The position numbers and the translations under genes were made by a program. 64,000 bases of DNA, taken from assembly GCA_963779325.1 (NCBI GenBank), contig CAVZXS010000025.1, positions 186,001 to 250,000 on the forward strand. The letters are read 5' to 3'. Under the pieces are notes generated by a model. That model did not search any database. It had not been told where the DNA came from and worked only from the letters and a program-made list of their open reading frames with translations. Source of the DNA: CAVZXS01 sp963779325. Lineage in GTDB: Bacteria > Bacteroidota > Bacteroidia > Chitinophagales > Chitinophagaceae. Below, piece after piece: positions 47,567-56,444 of this stretch. Position 1 is the first letter of the stretch. Every line of letters begins with the position of its first letter.

Positions 47567-48071
47567 TTATATTGTTTCTTCAAATGTATTTTTTGTAAAA
47601 GTAGTACTGCCTTTCCTTGTATATTTTTCAATTATCGCATCACTTGTTTTATCAATCAATGCAAATACTTCATGATAGCCCGACTCCGGTCCCGGCCCAG
47701 GGATCGGGTACGTCCCTGTTTTTGTCATCGTGTAATTCATTTAAAAATAAAATAACTTTTTCCGCATCATATTTTTTGCCTGCGATTCTTTTTATATCAT
47801 CTATTACATCCTCCGCCATGGCATATATTTTATCATACAAATCAAAATCGGCGGCGGTAAATTTTCTTGATCGTTGTTTGCTGATATCAATACTATTTTG
47901 TTTGGCTACTTTTTGCGAAAGATAATGCGGCGGCTCGCCATTATGCAAACCATTGGTGCCCGCACTTTCTACCCGCCAGTTTAAACCGGCTTTGATTGCT
48001 TTATGTTGTAAAACACCTTCCGCTAAAGGGCTGCGGCAAATATTACCGAAACAAACCATTAATATTTTCAT
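47567..48071 (-). CDS. Low-molecular-weight protein tyrosine phosphatase, frameshifted
   Basis: From ATG 48071: MKILMVCFGNICRSPLAEGV, the C-x5-R P-loop with Cys 7 and Arg 13. The general acid Asp is in VPDPW near residue 125. The read frame then ends at 47670 (AGTGVGLS), but dropping one base in the GGG run near 47690 gives PGPESGYHEVFALIDKTSDA and ends at 47567; this is the normal family C-terminus. The shift is therefore probably a sequence error. The enzyme removes phosphate from tyrosine residues or small phosphoester substrates in the cytoplasm. It precedes hisS by 3 nt. Confidence 0.9.
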
Positions 48072-48201
48072 GCAGGCAAAGATAAGGCGCGGAGTTGATG
48101 CTTCATAGTATATAGTAAAATACCGCGAATCAATAAACTACGGAAGATATGTAGTTATGGATTTAATCCGCAATACGGCATCTCATTTCAAAACATACAC
48201 C

Positions 48202-49019
48202 ATGACAAATAAAGAAATTCTGCAATCAGACATGCTCGACATATTGTTTGAGCATCGTAACAAATCGTACGGCGCTTATGCACTTCGCAAGGGTTATGAT
48301 CATCGATTAGCCAAGGCAATGGGTATTTCATTTTCGGTCGTACTGATTTTTGTTTTACTAAATGGTTTTAAAAATAACGGACCCGGTCAAACGATAGTGG
48401 TTTTATAATACGATGACTGATTCGCTCAAACTTGTGACAATTCCTACAGATATTCCTCCGAAAGAACCTGAAAAGGAAATTAAGCCGAAAGTAAAAGTGC
48501 CGGAGAAAACAGTTCAGTATACTGATAAAATTAAGATACAGGATATAGTTAATACACCGCCTCCTGATATAGAGGATATTGAAAATTCAAATATTGGAAT
48601 AGAAAATATTGATGGCAAAACCCCTACAGGGATTATAAAAAACACTGATCCTGCTCCCTCGGGTAATACTGATGGCGATGCAAAAAAAGATCCGCCCGTT
48701 GTTGTTGAAAACCTTATTAGCAGGGATGCATCTTACCCCGGCGGCTTGGAAGCTTTTACTAAGTTTTTAAAAAAGAACCTGGAAACACCCAGGTGAGCTG
48801 GAACCCGGCGAAAAGAAAAAAGTATACGTACGTTTTGTAGTGGATATTGATGGAATTATTTCCAACATACAAATAATACAAAGCGCAGGCGATCAATACG
48901 ACCGGGAAGTGCTGAGGGTGCTTAAGAAAATGCCTAAATGGGTACCGGCTATGCAAAACGGAACTAAAACGGCCGTAAACTTTACACAAGCGGTAACATT
49001 TATAGGAGAGGAAGAATAA
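48202..49019 (+). CDS. TonB-type energy transducer, two frameshifts
   Basis: Start chosen at MTNKEILQSDMLDILFEHRN (48202), the Bacteroidetes TonB start (NKSYGAYALRKGYDHRL). One membrane helix follows (FSVVLIFVLLNGF). The Pro/Lys-rich periplasmic linker (PPKEPEKEIKPKVKVPEK) is in the next frame; restoring one T near 48400 joins VVFYNTMTDSLKLVTI. A second shift at CCC near 48788-48791 joins LETP to GELEPGEKKKVYVRFVVDID, and the TonB C-terminal domain ends QAVTFIGEEE at 49019. About 272 residues. It couples proton motive force to outer-membrane receptors. No exbB/exbD is adjacent. Two errors in short homopolymers suggest sequencing faults. Confidence 0.87.
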
Positions 49020-49058
49020 AAAATTATTAAATTGCCTGTTCAACTTAAGCGAGCAGCC

Positions 49059-49310
49059 ATGAAGGAAATAGATCAGTTTGAAGAAAAAAGGGTAAAGCAA
49101 CAGGCAACCATGCGGTCGGTAATGGATTACAGTGTAGGATTTATAATTATGATAATCGGAGCCGGCATCGTTTTTCATGAGCAATTGGGTATTAACTTCA
49201 GGGATTACCTTACACCTCCGATTGATAAAATCTTCGGAGGTTTATGGATTGTATACGGGGCATGGAGAATATACAGGGGCTATAAAAAAAATTATTATAA
49301 TAAAGGGTAA
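49059..49310 (+). CDS. Small two-helix membrane protein
   Basis: Start chosen at MKEIDQFEEKRVKQQATMRS (49059, ATG) rather than the TTG at 49032. Eighty-three residues: charged N-terminus, two membrane helices (SVGFIIMIIGAGIVFHEQL and FGGLWIVYGAWRIY), and a basic end (RGYKKNYYNKG). Location between tonB and the PstS-like gene, whose ATG directly follows its stop, suggests a role in the same transport group. Function unknown. Confidence 0.75.
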   Translation: MKEIDQFEEKRVKQQATMRSVMDYSVGFIIMIIGAGIVFHEQLGINFRDYLTPPIDKIFGGLWIVYGAWRIYRGYKKNYYNKG

Positions 49311-50273
49311 ATGAAGCAAACGAAAATAAATTGTCAGGTCTTTGTAAAATATGGTTTCATTTTTTCAACTTGTATTTTTAGCATTACCGGCTGTAATAAT
49401 AAAGCCGGCAACAAGCCGGATGAAAATAAAACAGACACGACAAAAATTTATATAAGTGTCGATGAATCTTTTAAACCGGTTATTGACGAGCAAATAAAAG
49501 TGTACGAATCTTCCAACGGGGATATAAAAATAATAGCGCAATACAAACCCGAAGCGGAATGCTTGCGTGATTTGAGAGTGGATAGTGTAAGTATGGTAAT
49601 CGCCACCAGGACTTCATCGGAATACGAAGACGTTTTTTTATCAGATTCTTTGAATGTAATTGCAAAAAACAGGGTGATTGCCAGGGATGCCGTTGCGGTT
49701 ATTGTGCACCCTCTCTCAGATAACTCTTTTTTTACTATGAAGGAGTTAAAAGATATACTTACGGGAAAGTTTAAGAAAAATTTAGTACCCGTATTTGATG
49801 GTGTAAAAGCAACCGGTACGGTACGTTTCATCGTCGATTCAGTATTGCGCGGCGATTCTCTTGCATCTGTGGTAAAAGGAGTTAGAGGAAGTGAGCAGGT
49901 AGTTGAATATGTGGCCAATACACCCAACGCGATAGGGTTTGTAGGAATAAGTTGGGTAGGCAATCGGGAGGATACCATGCAAAGCGGTTTTTTGAAAAAA
50001 ATAAAATTGGCGATGATAGAAAGCTCGGATTCGGCGAAAGAGTTTATTTTGCCTGTGCAGGCCAATATTTATTACCAAAGATACCCGATGGTACGTGATT
50101 TGGTATGTATAGTAAAGCAGAGTGCCAATATGGAAAACAGGGCTGTAAAGTTCGCCAACTTTATGGCGGAGCAACGGGGGCAATTGATTTTCAGGCGGGC
50201 TTACCTGAAGCCGGTACAAATGCCGTTTATGATCAGAAATGTAAGATTAAATGAGGTAACTGATAAAAATTAA
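49311..50273 (+). CDS. PstS-like phosphate-binding lipoprotein
   Basis: 320 residues. Lipobox IFSITGCNNKAG. Type-2 periplasmic-binding fold: EASFKPVIDEQIKVYESSNG-like opening, then KNRVIARDAVAVIVHPLSDN, MKELKDILTGKF (the PBP_like/PstS block), and GFVGISWVGN. The anchored PstS-like protein stands without PstC/A/B. In the Chitinophagaceae such genes often sit next to tonB and a TPR protein, as here. Its ligand may be phosphate, but no transporter is visible. Confidence 0.82.
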   Translation: MKQTKINCQVFVKYGFIFSTCIFSITGCNNKAGNKPDENKTDTTKIYISVDESFKPVIDEQIKVYESSNGDIKIIAQYKPEAECLRDLRVDSVSMVIATRTSSEYEDVFLSDSLNVIAKNRVIARDAVAVIVHPLSDNSFFTMKELKDILTGKFKKNLVPVFDGVKATGTVRFIVDSVLRGDSLASVVKGVRGSEQVVEYVANTPNAIGFVGISWVGNREDTMQSGFLKKIKLAMIESSDSAKEFILPVQANIYYQRYPMVRDLVCIVKQSANMENRAVKFANFMAEQRGQLIFRRAYLKPVQMPFMIRNVRLNEVTDKN

Positions 50274-50344
50274 TAAAAAGCCGCTGTAAAAAATTTTAGA
50301 ATAGTTGGTGTCATTATATTTACAATCAATAAAGTGAAAAGAAA

Positions 50345-52078
50345 ATGAAGAAAACCCTTATAACGATTCTTGCGGCAGTTGGTTCTGTTGCTTTTGTTAA
50401 GGCGCAAACCATGCAGGACGGTATCAATCACCTGTACGCCAAAAGAAACAAAAGCGCCAAGTCCATATTTGAAAAAATGTTGGCAACCAACCCCAACAAT
50501 ATTGATGCTAATTATTGGTTGGGCCAAACACACCTGGCTATGGAAAACCTACCCGGCGCCAAGAGTGTTTTCGAGAAAGCATTGATGAACAACGGTAATG
50601 CGCCTTTATTATTAGTGGGTATGGGCCAGGTAGAGCTTTGGGAAAATAAAACCAATGATGCCCGCCAGCGTTTTGAAACAGCCATATCCATCAGCAAAAC
50701 AAAAAAAGGTGATGACCCTATTGTATTGAATGCGATTGGTCTGGCCAATGTAGATGCTAAAGCCGGTGATGCGGCTTATGCAGTAGAAAAATTAAAAGGC
50801 GCGGTAGAAAAAGAACCCCGCAACGCAACGTTTTTACTAAATATGGGTGATGCGTATAAAAAAGCAGTTGACGGCAGCAATGCCTTTGTTAATTATACGG
50901 CAGCATTGTCGGCAAATCCTTCATTTGCTTTTGCCAATTTCCGTATTGCCAAATTATTTGAAACACAAAAAAACTGGGAATCTTTCCTGGAATATTTAAA
51001 TAAAGCGGTAGCGGTTGATCCGAAATTTGCTCCGGCTTATTTCGAAATGTTCTATTATCATTTACAGCGCAAACAATTTACCGAGGCTGAAGCTAACCTG
51101 AATAAATACATTACCAATACCGATGCTGATCCGCAGAATGATTTTTGGTATGCATCGCTTTGCTGGCTTAAAAAAGATTTTGATTGTGCCATCAGTAAAG
51201 CCAATACCGTTATTGCCAATGCAGGGGCTGATGTAAAAGCTAGAGTGTATAAATTATTAGCCTATAGTTATTTTGACAAAGGCGATTATACTACCGCCCG
51301 TCAAAACATAGATATTTATTTTGCGAAAGAAAAGCCCGAAGAAGTAGTTAGCGGCGATTATAAACTATTGGCCGATATTTTAACTAAATCGGGCGGATCG
51401 GACGCTGAGCTTTTGAGTAGCTATGTAAAAGGAAGTTCAAGAATAGAAGCGGAAGCGGAAAAAATTCAATTTTTAAAAGAAGGACAGAATTTTTTTAAAG
51501 CGGCCGGCAAAAACAGTAATGCCGCGGATTTGGGTTTGGTGATTAATAAATCACGTAAAACGCCTTTCCCGTATGAATTATTCGATATTGGTCTTATGTT
51601 TTATAAAGACAGCGCCTACACAAGAGCCGACAGTTCGTTTCAAGCTTACAGTACCGCATTGCCCGATAGTATATACGGCTATTTCTGGAGTGCAAGAGCA
51701 TTGGCCAGCATTGATACAACAATGGCAATGGGCAGCGCGGTTCCGGGTTATCAAAAAACACTGGATATTGCGGGTCTCGATAAAGTTCGTTACAAATCAT
51801 ATGGTTTGGAATCGGGCAGGTACTTGGGAGGTTACAGTTACAGAATCAAAAAAGATAAAGCAGCCACATTAGCTTATTTCAAGAAAGCATTGGAATTTGA
51901 TACGGCTAACGCTTCTCTTTTGCAAAATATAAAAGCTATACAATCGCAACCGGCGCCCAAAGCAACACCACCTGCAAAACCTGCGGGAACGAAGACAACA
52001 AAAACGGGTACAGGTACAAAGCCGGTAGCTACTAAACCACCCGCAGCAAAAACCGCGGTAAAAAAAAACAATAGTTAG
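50345..52078 (+). CDS. TPR-repeat exported protein
   Basis: 577 residues. Signal peptide LITILAAVGSVAFVKAQ. Tetratricopeptide repeats run from about 30 to 300 (AKSIFEKMLATNPNNIDANY, ALMNNGNAPLLLVGMGQVEL, ALSANPSFAFANFRIAKLFE) and again near 410-520. The last ~40 residues are Pro/Lys/Thr-rich (PAKPAGTKTTKTGTGTKPVA) and look disordered. TPR arrays bind partner proteins; it follows the tonB/PstS-like group and may scaffold it. A strong terminator follows. Confidence 0.85.
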   Translation: MKKTLITILAAVGSVAFVKAQTMQDGINHLYAKRNKSAKSIFEKMLATNPNNIDANYWLGQTHLAMENLPGAKSVFEKALMNNGNAPLLLVGMGQVELWENKTNDARQRFETAISISKTKKGDDPIVLNAIGLANVDAKAGDAAYAVEKLKGAVEKEPRNATFLLNMGDAYKKAVDGSNAFVNYTAALSANPSFAFANFRIAKLFETQKNWESFLEYLNKAVAVDPKFAPAYFEMFYYHLQRKQFTEAEANLNKYITNTDADPQNDFWYASLCWLKKDFDCAISKANTVIANAGADVKARVYKLLAYSYFDKGDYTTARQNIDIYFAKEKPEEVVSGDYKLLADILTKSGGSDAELLSSYVKGSSRIEAEAEKIQFLKEGQNFFKAAGKNSNAADLGLVINKSRKTPFPYELFDIGLMFYKDSAYTRADSSFQAYSTALPDSIYGYFWSARALASIDTTMAMGSAVPGYQKTLDIAGLDKVRYKSYGLESGRYLGGYSYRIKKDKAATLAYFKKALEFDTANASLLQNIKAIQSQPAPKATPPAKPAGTKTTKTGTGTKPVATKPPAAKTAVKKNNS

Positions 52079-52108
52079 GAACTAAAAAGAAATAATAAAT
52101 AATAATAC

Positions 52109-52140
52109 GATCCCCGGTTTTTATACCGGGGATTTTTTTT
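52109..52140 (+). terminator. Strong terminator before the nuo operon
   Basis: ATCCCCGG-loop-CCGGGGAT followed by eight T residues. It isolates the TPR gene from the nuo operon. Confidence 0.9.
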
Positions 52141-52196
52141 ATGCCTGAACAGCCAATCAAGCTGATAATTAATAAGGTAATTTCCCGGTGCTCCCT

Positions 52197-52204
52197 TATT
52201 TTTG
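52197..52204 (+). promoter_or_regulatory. Putative nuo operon -7 box
   Basis: TATTTTTG, an exact TAnnTTTG match, lying between the TPR terminator and nuoA, 20 nt before its ATG. No convincing -33 TTTG is visible 19-21 nt upstream. Confidence 0.45.
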
Positions 52205-52224
52205 CTCCCAATTAGTACCTGATT

Positions 52225-52620
52225 ATGTATTATTTGCTCCAAAGTCAATTGAATGCTTCTGATGCCGGCAGTTACCTGCCCGTTGGGCTGCAATTATTAT
52301 TCGCAATCGGACTTATAGGTTTTTTAATGGTACTTACCCATTTGCTGGGTCCTAAAAGAAAAACAACCGATAAATTACAAAATTTTGCCAGCGGTATTGA
52401 GTCGCACGGCGATGCCCGCCAACCCATGGCTATTAAATATTTTCTTACAGCTATTTTGTTTGTGTTGTTCGATGTAGAAGTAATTTTCTTTTATCCGTAT
52501 GCCGTCAATTTTAGAGAGTTAGGTTGGAGTGGTTTTGGCGCGGTGATAATGTTTGTAGGGTTTTTTCTTTGCGGATTTATATATATAATAAAGAAAGGTG
52601 CGTTAGAGTGGGAGGAGTAA
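52225..52620 (+). CDS. nuoA: NADH-quinone oxidoreductase subunit A
   Basis: 131 residues, three membrane helices (LQLLFAIGLIGFLMVLTHLL; FLTAILFVLFDVEVIFFYPY; GFGAVIMFVGFFLCGFIYII). The block RQPMAIKYFLTAILFVLFDVEVIFFYPYA is the NuoA signature (loop and second helix); Asp/Glu in FDVEV takes part in quinone-site coupling. First gene of the complex I operon; nuoB follows after 100 nt. Confidence 0.95.
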   Translation: MYYLLQSQLNASDAGSYLPVGLQLLFAIGLIGFLMVLTHLLGPKRKTTDKLQNFASGIESHGDARQPMAIKYFLTAILFVLFDVEVIFFYPYAVNFRELGWSGFGAVIMFVGFFLCGFIYIIKKGALEWEE

Positions 52621-52720
52621 CGGGTTGAATATTTGACTATTTAATATTGAATATTGCGAACATGGTATTATGAGCAGTTGTTATGAATATTAAATCTTCA
52701 ATCAAAATTTTTAAATAATT

Positions 52721-53305
52721 ATGGAACGTCCTGTATCATATAATCTTATTAAAAAACCGCTTGAGTCTGACATCAGCATAGCAGATATGCCCGAAGGTCA
52801 GCAAGGCGAAGGTTTTTTTGCTACTTCATTCAGTAAGGTCATCGGCTTGGCAAGAAAAAATTCTATTTGGCCATTACCATTCGCTACTTCCTGTTGCGGT
52901 ATCGAGTTTATGGCTACCATGGGTTCGCATTATGATTTAGCCCGGTTTGGAAGTGAGCGGGTTGGATTTTCTCCTCGCCAATGTGATTTATTGATGGTAA
53001 TGGGAACCATTGCAAAAAAAATGGGGCCGGTACTAAAGCAGGTTTATTTACAAATGGCGGAACCGCGTTGGGTAATAGCAGTAGGCGCCTGTGCCAGCAG
53101 CGGCGGTATTTTTGATACATACAGTGTGTTGCAGGGTATTGACCAGGTAATACCGGTAGATGTATACGTGCCGGGTTGTCCGCCAAGACCCGAAGCTATC
53201 ATTGACGGTGTAATGCGAATCCAGGATTTGGTAGGTAAAGAAAGCCTGCGCAGAAGAGGCGGCGATAAGTATAAGGCATTGTTGGAGAGTTATGGAATAC
53301 AATAG
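52721..53305 (+). CDS. nuoB: NADH-quinone oxidoreductase subunit B
   Basis: 194 residues. The tandem Cys pair of cluster N2 is in PFATSCCGIEFMATMGSHYD, the third in GACASSGGIFDTYSV and the fourth in VPGCPPRPEAIIDGV. It carries the [4Fe-4S] cluster N2 that hands electrons to quinone. Cytoplasmic face of complex I. The region to nuoC (53306-53400) contains an inverted AGCTGCGAG/CTCGCAGCT repeat. Confidence 0.97.
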   Translation: MERPVSYNLIKKPLESDISIADMPEGQQGEGFFATSFSKVIGLARKNSIWPLPFATSCCGIEFMATMGSHYDLARFGSERVGFSPRQCDLLMVMGTIAKKMGPVLKQVYLQMAEPRWVIAVGACASSGGIFDTYSVLQGIDQVIPVDVYVPGCPPRPEAIIDGVMRIQDLVGKESLRRRGGDKYKALLESYGIQ

Positions 53306-53307
53306 GG

Positions 53308-53394
53308 AAGCTGCGAGCTACGAGCTATAAGCCGTGAGTTCAATAAGTAATAACCAAAATAAATGTCTCGCAGCTCTTAGCTCGAGGCTCAAAG
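53308..53394. repeat. Inverted AGCTGCGAG repeat between nuoB and nuoC
   Basis: GCTGCGAGCTACGAGCT near 53310 and CTCGCAGCTCTTAGCTC near 53367 are imperfect reverse complements. They nearly fill the nuoB-nuoC gap and could fold into one long hairpin within the operon transcript. Confidence 0.6.
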
Positions 53395-53400
53395 CTAAAC

Positions 53401-53904
53401 ATGAGTTTGACTTACGATATAGTAAAACAAAAATTAACTGAAAAATTCGGTGAACAGGTTTCGAATTTTGAAGAAACATATGGTATGCTTTCTTTTCAGG
53501 CGCCGAAAGAAATGAATTTGAAAGTGTTGAATTTTTTAAATGATGATGAGACGTTACAATTCAGGTTTCTTACCGATTTATGCGCCGTGCATTATCCCGA
53601 AAAAAAAGGAAGCGAGTTGGCAGTGGTGTATCACTTGCATAATTTAGTTGATAATGTTCGTTTGCGATTCAACGTATTTACAGATATTAATCAGCCGGAT
53701 GTGTACACCGCTACAGGTTTATTTTCGTCGGCCAACTGGATGGAAAGAGAAACGTATGATTTTTTCGGTGTAAATTTTACGGGTCATCCTAATTTGAAAA
53801 GAATATTGAATGTAGAGGAAATGGATTATTTCCCGCTAAGGAAAGAGTTTCCGTTGGAAGATCAGACAAGGATTGATAAAGATGATGAAATGTTCGGGAG
53901 GTAA
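53401..53904 (+). CDS. nuoC: NADH-quinone oxidoreductase subunit C
   Basis: 167 residues. The C-terminal signature block is WMERETYDFFGVNFTGHPNL, then KRILNVEEMDYFPLRKEFPL. NuoC and NuoD are separate here, as in most Bacteroidetes. Length typical for a stand-alone subunit. Followed by a 400-nt gap with a repeat, a small membrane-protein frame and a second dispersed repeat. Confidence 0.95.
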   Translation: MSLTYDIVKQKLTEKFGEQVSNFEETYGMLSFQAPKEMNLKVLNFLNDDETLQFRFLTDLCAVHYPEKKGSELAVVYHLHNLVDNVRLRFNVFTDINQPDVYTATGLFSSANWMERETYDFFGVNFTGHPNLKRILNVEEMDYFPLRKEFPLEDQTRIDKDDEMFGR

Positions 53905-53945
53905 AAGCGGCCTCCCCAACCCCTCCCGAGGAGGGGCTTTAAGAG
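53905..53945. repeat. Palindromic repeat after nuoC
   Basis: CCCCTCC-CGA-GGAGGGG (53921-53937 region) with outer AAAGC/GCTTT arms. It starts at the nuoC stop codon. Confidence 0.7.
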
Positions 53946-53968
53946 TTTTGAAACTTTAAAAAGTCTGA

Positions 53969-54088
53969 ATGAAGTGGTATAGAGATAATAGAATACTTGG
54001 CTCAATATTAATTTTGTTATTTATCATAGCAGTTTTGTTTATTGTAAGAGTGCTTTATCGATTTTCTTTTGGATTTGGTGGTATATAA
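53969..54088 (+). CDS. Possible small single-helix membrane protein
   Basis: A 39-codon frame: MKWYRDNRILGSILILLFII then AVLFIVRVLYRF and a Gly/Phe end. The hydrophobic stretch of about 20 residues (ILGSILILLFIIAVLFIVRV) with flanking positive charges is a convincing membrane helix. It lies in the nuoC-nuoD gap on the same strand, between two repeats. There is no homology evidence; it might instead be a chance frame in AT-rich DNA. Confidence 0.4.
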   Translation: MKWYRDNRILGSILILLFIIAVLFIVRVLYRFSFGFGGI

Positions 54089-54154
54089 AGTAAGGGAAGT
54101 AATGAAAATTTCGTAGAGGCGGTGGTTGAAAAATTAAAGTTTTGGACACATCCT

Positions 54155-54285
54155 TTCCTCGGAGGGGCGAATTAAGGAAAATATAGTGCTGTGAGAAACT
54201 GGGGTGGGTTGTTGAGTAGCGAACAGAAAGATGAAGAGTGCGACGCAACGAAAGATGATAGTAGCACCGGCGCCGACTAAATAAA
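54155..54285 (+). repeat. Dispersed intergenic element, copy 1
   Basis: Contains TCCTCGGAGGGGCGAAT, AGAAACTGGGGTG, GCGACGCAACG (54240-54250) and GATGATAGTAGCA (54254-54266) in this order. The order and spacing match 63222-63365. Both copies sit directly before a nuo gene (nuoD, nuoI). Confidence 0.65.
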
Positions 54286-54304
54286 AAATAAAAGATTTGT
54301 TTTA

Positions 54305-55537
54305 ATGAGTGTTGCAGAACATGAACATATAAGATTGCCTGAAGGCAGTATAGAAAAAACGACTACCACGCTTAACCTCGGGCCTACGCACCCGGCTACG
54401 CACGGCGTCATGCAAAATATACTGGAACTGGATGGCGAACGTATCGTAAGTACCGAGCAAACTATCGGTTATATACATCGTGCATTTGAAAAATTGGCTG
54501 AACGTCGTCCGCTATACCAAATTACTACATTGACCGACCGGTTAAATTATTGCAGCAGTCCCATTAATAATATGGGCTGGCATCTTACCTGCGAAAAATT
54601 GTTGGGAGTAAAAACGCCCAAGCGGGTTGATTATTTACGTGTCATCATTATGGAGTTGGCGAGAATTTCGGACCACCTGATTTGTAATTCTATTGTGGGT
54701 GTAGATGCGGGTGCATACACCGGCTTTTTGTATGTAATGCAATACCGCGAGTTGATTTATGAAATTTATGAAGAAGTATGCGGATCAAGATTGACAACGA
54801 ATATCGGTCGCATCGGCGGCTTTGAAAGAAATTTTAATGATATCGCTTTTCAGAAGTTAGAAAAATTTTTGGCCGAATACCCGCGTGTACAAAAAGAATT
54901 TGAAAATCTTTTTACCCGCAACCGGATATTTATGGAACGTACCATTGGCGCCGGCGCCATCAGTGCGGAGCGGGCTATGAACTATGGCTTTACGGGTCCT
55001 AACCTGCGTGCAGCCGGTGTAGATTATGATGTACGTGTACATACACCTTACAGCAGTTACGAAGATTTTCAATTTGATATACCGGTGGGAAAGACAGGAG
55101 ATTGTTATGATCGTTTCTTAGTTCGTAATGAAGAAATATGGCAAAGCCTGAGTATAATAGAACAAGCTTATAAAAAAGTGCAGGAGTTTAAAGGCGCCGA
55201 AGCGGATGTATATCATGCTGATTCGCCTGAGTATTATTTGCCCGAGAAAAAAGATGTGTACACCAAAATGGAAGCATTGATTTATCATTTTAAAATTGTG
55301 ATGGGCGAAACGGAGATTCCCGCAGGCGAAGTATACAATGCGGTAGAGGGGGCTAACGGCGAGTTGGGATTTTATTTAATCAGTGACGGCGGACGTACAC
55401 CTTATCGTTTGCATTTCCGCAGACCTTGTTTTATTTATTACCAGGCTTACGAAGAGTTAACAAAAGGCGCCATGTTGAGTGATGCGATAATTGTAATGAG
55501 CAGTTTGAATTTGATTGCGGGAGAAATGGATGCGTAA
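54305..55537 (+). CDS. nuoD: NADH-quinone oxidoreductase subunit D
   Basis: 410 residues. LNLGPTHPATHGVMQNILEL and TIGYIHRAFEKLAE show the quinone-site histidine region; the middle has GVDAGAYTGFLYVMQYRELI, then GGFERNFNDIAFQ, and the end RLHFRRPCFIYYQAYEELTK. NuoD is the 49-kDa subunit forming the quinone pocket with NuoB. Its 5' side is separated from nuoC by repeats and possibly a small gene. Confidence 0.97.
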   Translation: MSVAEHEHIRLPEGSIEKTTTTLNLGPTHPATHGVMQNILELDGERIVSTEQTIGYIHRAFEKLAERRPLYQITTLTDRLNYCSSPINNMGWHLTCEKLLGVKTPKRVDYLRVIIMELARISDHLICNSIVGVDAGAYTGFLYVMQYRELIYEIYEEVCGSRLTTNIGRIGGFERNFNDIAFQKLEKFLAEYPRVQKEFENLFTRNRIFMERTIGAGAISAERAMNYGFTGPNLRAAGVDYDVRVHTPYSSYEDFQFDIPVGKTGDCYDRFLVRNEEIWQSLSIIEQAYKKVQEFKGAEADVYHADSPEYYLPEKKDVYTKMEALIYHFKIVMGETEIPAGEVYNAVEGANGELGFYLISDGGRTPYRLHFRRPCFIYYQAYEELTKGAMLSDAIIVMSSLNLIAGEMDA

Positions 55538-55540
55538 ACC

Positions 55541-55576
55541 CCTGTCTCCGCCGCGGCGGAGAACTTAAGCGGGGTC
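55541..55576. repeat. Palindromic repeat after nuoD (CTCCGCC type)
   Basis: CTCCGCC-GC-GGCGGAG (55546-55561) inside ACCCC...GGGGT arms. It directly follows the nuoD stop codon. Confidence 0.75.
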
Positions 55577-55643
55577 TGCTTTATTAAATAGTTTTAAGAA
55601 TAAAATATTTAAACTTCTCTGATTAATTCAGGGTAATTAAAAA

Positions 55644-55664
55644 CTCCCCTTTAGGGGATGGGGG
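55644..55664. repeat. CCCCTTTAGGGG repeat abutting nuoE
   Basis: CTCCCCTTTAGGGGATGGGGG ends 3 nt before the nuoE ATG (55668). The hairpin would sit against the start codon. Confidence 0.8.
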
Positions 55665-55667
55665 CAT

Positions 55668-56168
55668 ATGAATAAATTTTCGGAAAAATCATTGGAAGAA
55701 GTACAGCGGATAATTAATTTTTATCCGGAAGGTAAACAAAAAAGCGCCGTAATACCTGTGTTGCACCTGGCGCAGCAGGAGTTTGGCGGCTGGCTCAGTC
55801 CCGAGACGATGGACTATGTGGCTACGCTGTTAAACATTACACCTATTGAAGTATACGAAGTAGCTACTTTCTACAGTATGTATAATTTAAAGCCGGTGGG
55901 CAAGTATATGTTTGAAGTGTGCCATACCGGGCCTTGTATGATTAACGGCAGCGATAATATTGTAGAATATATAAAAGAGAAATTGCATATTGGTCCGGGA
56001 GAAACAACGGCCGACGGAATGTTTACATTGAAAACGGTGGAATGCCTGGGCGCTTGTGGTTATGCCCCGATGATGCAGATGGGAGAAACATACCGTGAGC
56101 ATTTGACAAAAGAAAAGGTAGATGCAATAATTGAGGAGTGCAGGAGAACGGCGGCGGCTAAAAATTAA
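55668..56168 (+). CDS. nuoE: NADH-quinone oxidoreductase subunit E
   Basis: 166 residues. [2Fe-2S] ligands in VCHTGPCMINGSDN (first two Cys) and ECLGACGYAPMMQMGE (other two). Typical length. The subunit holds cluster N1a beside the FMN-bearing NuoF. It is followed only 3 nt later by a DUF2442 gene instead of nuoF. Confidence 0.96.
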   Translation: MNKFSEKSLEEVQRIINFYPEGKQKSAVIPVLHLAQQEFGGWLSPETMDYVATLLNITPIEVYEVATFYSMYNLKPVGKYMFEVCHTGPCMINGSDNIVEYIKEKLHIGPGETTADGMFTLKTVECLGACGYAPMMQMGETYREHLTKEKVDAIIEECRRTAAAKN

Positions 56169-56171
56169 GTA

Positions 56172-56444
56172 ATGAGAAAAGAAATACCATATTTAAAAAC
56201 TGCTGAACCTAAGCCGGGTTATAAACTCTTTGTAGTTTTTGAAGATGGTGTATCAGGAATTGTGGACTTACAAGACTGGAAAGGAAAAGGAGTTTTTGAG
56301 TACTGGAACAACGAGGAAAATTTTAAAAATTTCAGTATTACCGATAATAAAAAAATTGAGTGGAATGAATATATTGATATGGACCCGGATTCATTTTATT
56401 TACAGTTGATTGGAAAAACATTTTTTGAGTATGCCGGTAATTAG
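56172..56444 (+). CDS. DUF2442 protein, inserted module
   Basis: 90 residues, start MRKEIPYLKTAEPKPGYKLF; FVVFEDGVSGIVDLQDWKGK is the characteristic DUF2442 core and DMDPDSFYLQLIG resembles the usual end. It starts 3 nt after nuoE and overlaps the following DUF4160 gene by 14 nt. The two families are commonly found together and are suspected to form a small toxin-antitoxin-like pair; activity has not been shown here. It stands inside the complex I operon. Confidence 0.85.
   Translation: MRKEIPYLKTAEPKPGYKLFVVFEDGVSGIVDLQDWKGKGVFEYWNNEENFKNFSITDNKKIEWNEYIDMDPDSFYLQLIGKTFFEYAGN

Noticed and set aside
56410..56430. Earlier DUF4160 start at 56410
   Set aside because: Adds seven unlike residues; MPVIS at 56431 is the family start.
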